A stretch of DNA of 35,988 nucleotides from Clostridiales bacterium (lineage in GTDB: Bacteria; Bacillota; Clostridia; Acetivibrionales; RGIG10202), in the NCBI GenBank assembly GCA_017961515.1, contig JAGCXC010000077.1:1-35988 (forward strand), read 5' to 3'. This document shows, piece by piece, positions 14,915 to 20,702 of this stretch (position 1 is its first letter; each line of letters begins with the position of its first letter). A model generated the notes under the pieces. It saw only the letters and a list, made by a program, of their open reading frames with translations. It did not search any database and was not told where the DNA came from. The position numbers and the translations under genes are program-made.

Positions 14915-16942
14915 GTGTATTTTTATGTAGCAAAGTTTTTTAAATTTTTAGCGGGACGATTTGTCTTTGTACCATACTTTAGTTATCTTTTGTGGGATTT
15001 GTGTATGAGGTTACAACCAAGCATAGATAAACTTAAGGCAGGGATTTTTCCGACCGAAGAAGAGCCTTTTTATATGATAGGGGATATAGTATTAAATTTT
15101 ATGATGTCTTTTGGTTTATTTGATCGTACACCAGAAGGTTATAGAAATTGGTATATTACTTTTAGTGTACTAATTTTTTTGGCAATACTTATAGGAGTAG
15201 ATGTTTTGTATAGGAATTTTATTGCACCGGTGACAATAAAAGAAGAAAAGCCTAAGGAAGTATCAGATGACGAAGTAAAAGTGCCACCATACCCATTTGA
15301 TGAAGATAAGTTACAGTTAATTGTCGGATTAAAGCATGATAAATTGACACTTAAGAAGGTAAAGAATCCGGAGTGGGTTACTATAGGAGAAAAAGGACTA
15401 TATCAGAATATACTAGTAACTGGTACAATAGGAACAGGAAAAACTGCATCTGCAATGTATCCATTTGCAAAGCAAGTAATGTTTTACAAAAGTTATGATC
15501 CTGAGATGAAGCCTGGTATGTTGATATTAGACGTTAAGGGTAATTTTTATCAACAAGTGGAGATATTTGCAAAAGAGGCAAATAGAATGGACGATCTATT
15601 GGTTATAGAGCTGGGTGGTCCTAATAAATATAATCCATTACATAAGCCAGATCTTAAACCTTTGGTTTTGGCAAACAGAATAAAGACAGTTTTGGGATTG
15701 TTTTCTCAAAAAGGTGCATCTGACGGATATTGGCTAGATAAAGCGGAGTTGTTAATAGCTGAGTGTATAAAATTAATACGTTTATACAATGATGGTTATG
15801 TTACATTTGCGGAAGTAAATAAGCTAATAAGTAATAAAAATTACTTGATTAATAAAGTTACAGTATTAGTCGAAGATCAAGATATAATGACAAAAGAAGA
15901 GCTAGATTTGTTTGATACAGCAAGGAACTATTTTGAAGGAGAGTATTCAAATTTGGCAGAGAATACATTAACGACTATACAATCAGTTGTAACACAGATG
16001 ACACAGTTCTTCTATACAGATCCAGAAATTAGAGACACATTTGCAGCACCAATAGAAGAGCTAAACTTTTTAGGCTTTAAGGACGTTATAGATAAAGGTA
16101 AGATAGTTATATTGAAAATGAATGTTGCACAATATCGAAATCTTGCAAAGACTGTAGCGGCCTATATGAAGTTAGACTTCCAGACAGAAGTAATGTCGCG
16201 CTTGGTTAGAAAGGGTGCGAATAAAAATAGGCCTGTGTTTATGATAAGTGATGAGTATCAAGAATTTGTTACAGCAACAGATGCAGAGTTCTATGCACAA
16301 AGTAGAGAGCCTAAGTGCTGTAGTATAGTAGCGACACAGAGTTACACATCAATGATAAATACACTAAAAGATAAGGATGTAGTAAGAACAGTAACACAGA
16401 ACTTGATAAATAAGATATGGCTAAGGACAGATGATTCATTTACAGTAGAAGAGGCACAAAAACAACTAGGTAAGGAAGATAAAGAAAAAGTGTCCAAGTC
16501 TATAAGTGAGTCATCGGGAGATGTTACAAAGAGTAGGATATTGGGAAAACTCGTTTCAGATAAGGCAAGTATATCTGAGAGTTTAAATATAAATATAGTT
16601 TCAGAGTTTATATTTGAGGAACAAATATTTACTCAGAGACTGGATGTATTCACAGGAGTATGCTTCCTAAGTGATGGATCAAAAATAATAGAACCAACTG
16701 TGGTGCATATGCAGCCATACTTTGGCGAAATAATAAAGAATAATATATGTAGCAAGAAGATGGCTGGATTAAAAAAGAGAATGCAACATGTGTCAGATGA
16801 AGTAGAAGGTGACAGTGGAAATAACAAAGCAACAGGTAGGGTATCTTCTAATGGGGTAGGTGGTGCAAGAGAAGAAAGAAAAAAACAACCAAGAAAAAGG
16901 TACTATGCTAAAAAAGGAACAGGAGTAAGGAGATATTTTTAA
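14915..16942 (+). CDS. Type IV coupling ATPase, VirD4/TraG family
   Basis: A 675-residue membrane-anchored ATPase of the type IV secretion coupling-protein family, which docks DNA or protein substrates to a secretion channel. Two hydrophobic segments lie near residues 10-30 and 75-100. The motor has Walker A GTIGTGKT (170-177), an early LILDVKG strand, Walker B ISDEYQEF with D446-E447, and motif III ATQS at 473-476. The TraG C-terminal region follows, with NLINKIWLRTDD. The last 50 residues are basic and low complexity. The GTG start is behind AAGGTGGTGG. It forms an apparent operon with the small membrane protein before it and the pilin-like protein 42 bp after it. No relaxase, VirB4, VirB6 or VirB8 gene is near, which is unusual. 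Confidence 0.9.
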   Translation: MYFYVAKFFKFLAGRFVFVPYFSYLLWDLCMRLQPSIDKLKAGIFPTEEEPFYMIGDIVLNFMMSFGLFDRTPEGYRNWYITFSVLIFLAILIGVDVLYRNFIAPVTIKEEKPKEVSDDEVKVPPYPFDEDKLQLIVGLKHDKLTLKKVKNPEWVTIGEKGLYQNILVTGTIGTGKTASAMYPFAKQVMFYKSYDPEMKPGMLILDVKGNFYQQVEIFAKEANRMDDLLVIELGGPNKYNPLHKPDLKPLVLANRIKTVLGLFSQKGASDGYWLDKAELLIAECIKLIRLYNDGYVTFAEVNKLISNKNYLINKVTVLVEDQDIMTKEELDLFDTARNYFEGEYSNLAENTLTTIQSVVTQMTQFFYTDPEIRDTFAAPIEELNFLGFKDVIDKGKIVILKMNVAQYRNLAKTVAAYMKLDFQTEVMSRLVRKGANKNRPVFMISDEYQEFVTATDAEFYAQSREPKCCSIVATQSYTSMINTLKDKDVVRTVTQNLINKIWLRTDDSFTVEEAQKQLGKEDKEKVSKSISESSGDVTKSRILGKLVSDKASISESLNINIVSEFIFEEQIFTQRLDVFTGVCFLSDGSKIIEPTVVHMQPYFGEIIKNNICSKKMAGLKKRMQHVSDEVEGDSGNNKATGRVSSNGVGGAREERKKQPRKRYYAKKGTGVRRYF

Positions 16943-16984
16943 ATTTAGGTATTTAAATATAAAAATATAAGGGGGATGTGTAGT

Positions 16985-17401
16985 ATGGCAAAGAAGTTAA
17001 GAAGTGTTGGTTTGAGATTAAAAGATAAAGCTTTAGATAGAAATTTTGTTAGAAAAATGAAAAATGTTGTTGTAGTGGTAGCATATGCGTTGTTTATTGT
17101 AGCACTAATGAATGAAGTGGTATTTGCAGCACAGGGAGATAATATATTTGATGGATTTCAACAAATGTTAGATGCTGTAAAAGGAAAGATTTTAGGATTC
17201 TCCACAGCTGCAGTAGTTATAGGTGTTGGAGTAGGTGCAATGATGAAAAAGTTTAGTATGGGAAAGCAAGATAAAATAGAAATGGGAAATAAATTGATGA
17301 AAGATTCTATTATAGCATTTGTAATTTTGAATGCAACACCAAGAATTCTTAACTTTGTAACTAGTTATCTTGGTAGTGGAACAAATTCGATAAATACCTG
17401 A
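16985..17401 (+). CDS. VirB2/TrbC-like exported small membrane protein, copy A
   Basis: A 138-residue protein. A basic N-terminus of about 27 residues leads into a hydrophobic segment ending VVFAA, which looks like a signal peptide cleaved near residue 48. A mature part of about 90 residues has two further hydrophobic helices (around 68-86 and 110-127) split by a basic loop, MMKKFSMGKQDK. This size and layout is that of VirB2/TrbC-type pilins and their Gram-positive relatives. I chose the ATG at 16985 because AGGGGG directly abuts an earlier ATG at 16976. It follows the coupling ATPase and is closed by a terminator. A paralogue of identical length lies at 20058-20474. Confidence 0.75.
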   Translation: MAKKLRSVGLRLKDKALDRNFVRKMKNVVVVVAYALFIVALMNEVVFAAQGDNIFDGFQQMLDAVKGKILGFSTAAVVIGVGVGAMMKKFSMGKQDKIEMGNKLMKDSIIAFVILNATPRILNFVTSYLGSGTNSINT

Positions 17402-17421
17402 TTAATCTAAAATAATTAGAG

Positions 17422-17457
17422 AGTATGTGGCTTGTTTTAAACCACATACTTTTTTTA
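17422..17457 (+). terminator. Rho-independent terminator after pilin-like copy A
   Basis: A perfect 9-bp stem, AGTATGTGG (17422-17430) with CCACATACT (17442-17450), followed by TTTTTTT. It ends the coupling-ATPase operon. Confidence 0.9.
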
Positions 17458-17489
17458 TTTAATCAATTACTTAGGAGGATTTTATTATA

Positions 17490-18548
17490 ATGAATAGACA
17501 TAAATTAATTGTTGTATCAATAATGATGTGTATTTTTCCTTTTATTCTATGTAAACAATCATATGGAGTAAAATTAAAAGAGAAAGATGTAAAAGTATCT
17601 ATAATTGTACCTGTGTATAATAGAGAAGAATACTTAGGTATATGTATGGATAGTCTAATAAATCAACATCTAAAGGAAATAGAGATAATATGTGTGGATG
17701 ATGGATCTACAGATAATAGTGGTAAAATTTTAGATAAATATGCCCAAGAAGATGATAGAGTTATAGTGATTCATCAGGAGCATAAAGGGGTGTCAGCTGC
17801 AAGAAATAGTGGATTAGATGCTATGCCAAAAGGAGAATATATTACGTTTGTTGATTCGGATGACTATATAGAGGAAGATATATATACTTATGCGTACAAT
17901 GTAGCAAAAGAGCATGATGATGATATTTTAGAGTTTGGATATAGGTGTTTTAGAGAAGGAGAGGAGTGCGCTGAGCAACAAAATATATTCACTACTTCGT
18001 GGGAAGATAAAAATATAACAGTTGATAAAAATGAAATAAATAAGGATATATTGATAGGTAATTTTTTTTTATGGAATAAATTATATAAAGCAGAGATGTT
18101 AGAAAAAGGAGGAAACGTAAGATTTGTAGAAGGTATGTTGTATGAAGATAATGCATATAATCTTATGGTGTTGCCAGCTGTAAGAAGGTATGAAAGGATA
18201 AACAAGGTATTTTATAATTACAGAAGAACACCAGAATCCATTGTTAGTAAGGGAAGAAGTAATCCGGGTTTACAAAATTGTATAAATGCTATTCCAGCAG
18301 TTTGCAATAAATGGAGAGAGGAAGGTTTGATAAAGGGAAATGAAGGTTATTTATTAGATATGATTTTGGAAAAATATTTTTGGATTCTGGATGATATAGC
18401 TAGTACGGATGCAAGTTATGCAAATAAAATTTTAGAGTATTTTGGGGATGATATATATAACGAAAATGTTTTGATTAGAAGTAGTCAATATGTAAAATGT
18501 TGTTTAAAAAATTTGGAAACATATAGGAGTAAAATGACTGCAGTATAG
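17490..18548 (+). CDS. Family 2 glycosyltransferase with N-terminal export/anchor segment
   Basis: A 352-residue protein. The GT-A domain begins near residue 33 with VSIIVPVYNREEYLGICMDSL. It continues with CVDDGSTDNSG, GVSAARNSGLD and the metal-binding FVDSDD around residues 120-125, all typical of GT2 transferases that use nucleotide-sugar donors. Unusually, residues 1-26 form a signal-peptide-like stretch (basic MNRHK, a hydrophobic core and a polar SYG end). GT2 domains of this class are normally cytoplasmic, so either the segment anchors it with the catalytic domain on either side of the membrane, or the domain is exported. An AGGAGG RBS supports the ATG. It lies between the pilin-like gene and the cotJ operon, with a terminator on each side. 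The acceptor is unknown. Confidence 0.85.
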   Translation: MNRHKLIVVSIMMCIFPFILCKQSYGVKLKEKDVKVSIIVPVYNREEYLGICMDSLINQHLKEIEIICVDDGSTDNSGKILDKYAQEDDRVIVIHQEHKGVSAARNSGLDAMPKGEYITFVDSDDYIEEDIYTYAYNVAKEHDDDILEFGYRCFREGEECAEQQNIFTTSWEDKNITVDKNEINKDILIGNFFLWNKLYKAEMLEKGGNVRFVEGMLYEDNAYNLMVLPAVRRYERINKVFYNYRRTPESIVSKGRSNPGLQNCINAIPAVCNKWREEGLIKGNEGYLLDMILEKYFWILDDIASTDASYANKILEYFGDDIYNENVLIRSSQYVKCCLKNLETYRSKMTAV

Positions 18549-18580
18549 GTTGCGATTATAGATATGTTTTTTGAAGATAA

Positions 18581-18612
18581 AAAGCTATGTTAAAATAACA
18601 TGGCTTTTTTTT
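18581..18612 (+). terminator. Rho-independent terminator after the glycosyltransferase
   Basis: AAAGCTATGTTA (18581-18592) pairs with TAACATGGCTTT (18596-18607) through one wobble pair and a three-base loop, followed by a run of T. Confidence 0.85.
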
Positions 18613-18618
18613 ATGTTA

Positions 18619-18645
18619 ACATATTTTAATTTATCTTCATATAAA
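18619..18645 (+). promoter_or_regulatory. Candidate sporulation (sigma-E-type) promoter of cotJABC
   Basis: ACATATT at 18619-18625 and CATATAAA at 18638-18645 resemble the sigma-E -35 (KMATATT) and -10 (CATACAAT-like) elements. The spacing of 12 is one or two bases short of usual. In Bacillus cotJ is sigma-E dependent, which fits. No sigma-A pair is evident here. Confidence 0.4.
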
Positions 18646-18676
18646 TAATTAAGACAACCTAAAATAAGGAGGATAA

Positions 18677-18859
18677 ATGATGTATAGAAATATGTTACCT
18701 AATAAATTATTTCCGTTTGTAAGTACATTTAAATTGGGGAAGGCATATGTACCTTATCAAACTATATCTTGTGTTTTGGAGCCAGAAAAGGCGATAAAAA
18801 AAGGAACAATATTTCCAGAACTTTATTCTTCATATGGCAACAAACAAAAATTTATTTAA
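18677..18859 (+). CDS. cotJA: Spore coat-associated protein CotJA
   Basis: A 60-residue protein, first gene of a cotJA-cotJB-cotJC set. The LGKAYVPYQ segment and the ExAxxxGTIFPELY ending match CotJA, a small inner-coat protein. Two adjacent ATG codons (18677 and 18680) are possible. The AAGGAGG at 18666-18672 is spaced better for the second. It is expected to be made in the mother cell during sporulation and is the clearest sign that the organism forms endospores. Confidence 0.88.
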   Translation: MMYRNMLPNKLFPFVSTFKLGKAYVPYQTISCVLEPEKAIKKGTIFPELYSSYGNKQKFI

Positions 18860-18871
18860 AGGAGGTATTAT

Positions 18872-19129
18872 ATGTGTCCAGATAGGCAAAATTTGTTGAA
18901 AGAAATAATGGCAATAGATTTTTTCTTGTATGATTTAGCTTTGTACTTAGATACTCATTCGGGTGACAGAAGAGCATTGTTGACATTCAATGATTATTTA
19001 AAAAGAGTTAATGCGATGAAAGAAAATTATGAAAGAGCATATGGTCCATTAACCTACGACAGAAGGACTAACGGTATTAATTGGCAATGGATAGATTGTC
19101 CTTGGCCTTGGGAATATTCATATAACTAA
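18872..19129 (+). CDS. cotJB: Spore coat protein CotJB
   Basis: An 85-residue protein starting 12 bp after cotJA behind AAAGGAGG. It contains the CotJB hallmarks IMAIDFFLYDLALYLDTH, ALLTFNDYLKR and the Trp- and Pro-rich ending WQWIDCPWPWEY. CotJB forms part of the CotJ complex, which assembles with CotJC on the spore coat. Its precise role is not established. Confidence 0.92.
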   Translation: MCPDRQNLLKEIMAIDFFLYDLALYLDTHSGDRRALLTFNDYLKRVNAMKENYERAYGPLTYDRRTNGINWQWIDCPWPWEYSYN

Positions 19130-19149
19130 TTTAGAAAGGAGTATAATAT

Positions 19150-19752
19150 ATGTGGATTTATGAAAAAAAATTGCAGTATCCTGTAAAAATAAAGAATAAG
19201 AATCCTAAAATAGCCAAGTATATAATAAGCCAGTTTGGGGGTCCAGATGGAGAGCTTGGAGCTTCACTAAGGTATTTAAGTCAAAGATATTCTATGCCAG
19301 ATGGCGTATCAAAAGGAGTATTAACTGATGTAGGTACAGAAGAACTGGCACATTTGGAAATAGTGGGAACAATTATACATCAATTAGTAGATGGAGTATC
19401 TCCGAAAATCTTAGAACAAGAAGGTTTGGGAGCATATTATACAGATCATGGTTTAGGAGTTTATCCACAAGCGGCATCAGGGGTTCCATTTGATGCAATA
19501 GCGTTGGGAGTAAAAGGTGATCCTATAGTAGATTTGACTGAGAATTTGGCAGCTGAAGAAAAAGCAAGAATAACATATGAACACTTGATAAATATTTGTG
19601 ATGATCCAGATGTTGTAGATCCTTTGAAATTTTTAAGACAACGAGAGATAGTACATTTCCAAAGATTTGGAGAAACATTGCAAAGAGTGCAATCAAAATT
19701 AGAAGAGAAAAAATTTTTTATGTTTAAAAATCCTTGTTGCAGTAGTATGTAA
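19150..19752 (+). CDS. cotJC: Spore coat manganese-catalase-like protein CotJC
   Basis: A 200-residue ferritin-like protein of the manganese catalase family, third gene of the cotJ operon (20-bp gap). The metal ligands are visible in GELGASLRYLSQRY, TDVGTEELAHLEIVG (E and H of the second helix), EEKARITYEHL and REIVHFQRFGE. The protein probably sits in the spore coat and removes peroxide. The ending FKNPCCSSM contains paired cysteines that might crosslink. A terminator-like hairpin follows at 19761. Confidence 0.94.
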   Translation: MWIYEKKLQYPVKIKNKNPKIAKYIISQFGGPDGELGASLRYLSQRYSMPDGVSKGVLTDVGTEELAHLEIVGTIIHQLVDGVSPKILEQEGLGAYYTDHGLGVYPQAASGVPFDAIALGVKGDPIVDLTENLAAEEKARITYEHLINICDDPDVVDPLKFLRQREIVHFQRFGETLQRVQSKLEEKKFFMFKNPCCSSM

Positions 19753-19760
19753 TCAATTTA

Positions 19761-19800
19761 AATTCCACTGTTAATTATGACGGTGGGATTATATTATTTT
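19761..19800 (+). terminator. Probable terminator of cotJABC
   Basis: AATTCCACTG (19761-19770) pairs with CGGTGGGATT (19781-19790) through two wobble pairs, followed by a T-rich but interrupted tract. Confidence 0.6.
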
Positions 19801-19835
19801 GCTGTGTTTAGTAGTCAAAGACAAAAGGTAAATAC

Positions 19836-19864
19836 TTGATTTTTTTGAAAAGGTGGTATATAAT
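19836..19864 (+). promoter_or_regulatory. Sigma-A-type promoter of pilin-like copy B
   Basis: TTGATT at 19836-19841 and TATAAT at 19859-19864 with a 17-bp spacer. The pair is almost the same as the ileS promoter at 20641-20669: both read CTTGATTTTTT, then GTATATAATT. It implies a leader of about 185 nt before the start at 20058. Confidence 0.75.
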
Positions 19865-20057
19865 TAAAAGGCAAATAAAAATTGGCTAGATTTGGAAAAT
19901 GGTTGAAAAATAGAGGGAGTAAGTCCTCTATGTGAAGAAGGGAAGGGGTGTGAAAGTAGGGAATAGTTTAAGAAATAAAATATTGTTTAGAGTATTAAAG
20001 GTAAAAAAATAATTTTTTAGAAATTAAAATGTAAGATGGATAGAGAGGGTGTTTAGA
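19865..20057 (+). other. Long untranslated leader with hairpin before pilin-like copy B
   Basis: This is about 190 nt between the promoter and the gene. It contains a 7-bp hairpin, ATAGAGG (19910-19916) with CCTCTAT (19925-19931), then a purine-rich stretch and an A/T-rich stretch. I see no coding frame of note and no riboswitch class that I recognise. The RBS AGAGAGGG is at 20042-20049. Confidence 0.45.
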
Positions 20058-20474
20058 ATGATAAAGAAAATTAAAAATATTAGTGAAAAAATAAAAAAGA
20101 AAACTTCAGATAAAGATTTTATGATAAAGTTAAAAAATATTGTTGTTTTAGGAACATATGTGTTATTTTTTGTAGCATTATTAAGTGAGACATGCTTGGC
20201 CGCAAATGAAACTATATTGGATAGTTTTAATAATATGTTAAATGATGTTAAAAAAAGTCTTTTAAAGTATTCTGCAGCCGCGGCTGCTATAGGTATTGCA
20301 ACAGGAGCGTTTATGAAAAAGTTTAGTTTTGGTAGACAGGAGCAGATAGAAAAGGGCGGCAAATTAATGAGAAACTCTGTTATAGCATTTGTGATAGTAC
20401 ATGCGGCACCAAGAATCCTTAATTTTGTAACTAGTTATCTTGGACATGGAAATGAAGATATAAATTTAGGTTAA
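20058..20474 (+). CDS. VirB2/TrbC-like exported small membrane protein, copy B
   Basis: A 138-residue paralogue of the protein at 16985-17401, with the same length and architecture. It has a basic N-terminus, a signal-like hydrophobic segment ending TCLAA near residue 48, a helix rich in Ala (SAAAAAIGIATGAFMKKFS), a basic loop and a last helix. The C-terminal block PRILNFVTSYLG is identical in the two copies, while the N-terminal and middle thirds have diverged. The ATG at 20058 follows AGAGAGGG, and a GTG at 20049 overlaps that RBS. It has its own promoter and long leader and stands between cotJC and ileS, so it is expressed separately from copy A. Confidence 0.75.
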   Translation: MIKKIKNISEKIKKKTSDKDFMIKLKNIVVLGTYVLFFVALLSETCLAANETILDSFNNMLNDVKKSLLKYSAAAAAIGIATGAFMKKFSFGRQEQIEKGGKLMRNSVIAFVIVHAAPRILNFVTSYLGHGNEDINLG

Positions 20475-20525
20475 TGAAAAAATTAATTATATATAGATTG
20501 TGTTGAGTTACACATTTCTTTGTGA

Positions 20526-20573
20526 GGGGAAAACGTAGGCTGTCTTGTCTTAAGAGAGTATGTTTTTCCTTTT
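20526..20573 (+). terminator. Weak terminator-like hairpin after pilin-like copy B
   Basis: GGAAAAC (20528-20534) can pair with GTTTTTCC (20562-20569) with one bulge and a 27-base loop, followed by TTTT. The long loop makes it uncertain. Confidence 0.3.
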
Positions 20574-20640
20574 AGTATTTCTTATATTTTTTTAATAATA
20601 ATTGTAAAAGTAAGAGGTAAAAGTGTATACAAATGAGCAC

Positions 20641-20669
20641 TTGATTTTTTAGCAATAGCAGTATATAAT
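20641..20669 (+). promoter_or_regulatory. Sigma-A-type promoter of ileS
   Basis: TTGATT at 20641-20646 and TATAAT at 20664-20669 with a 17-bp spacer, 33 bp before the ileS ATG. The leader would be only about 27 nt, too short for a T-box. Confidence 0.75.
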
Positions 20670-20702
20670 TTGAAGATAGATGAAAAATGGAGGGGTTAAA
20701 AA

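Noticed and set aside
14585..20474. Integrative conjugative element spanning the coupling ATPase to copy B
   Set aside because: I found no integrase, relaxase or flanking direct repeats, and it includes a native-looking cotJ operon. Base composition does not stand out by eye.
20475..20702. T-box riboswitch before ileS
   Set aside because: There is no AGGGTGGNACCGCG motif, no specifier domain and no strong terminator, and a good promoter lies only 33 bp before the ATG.
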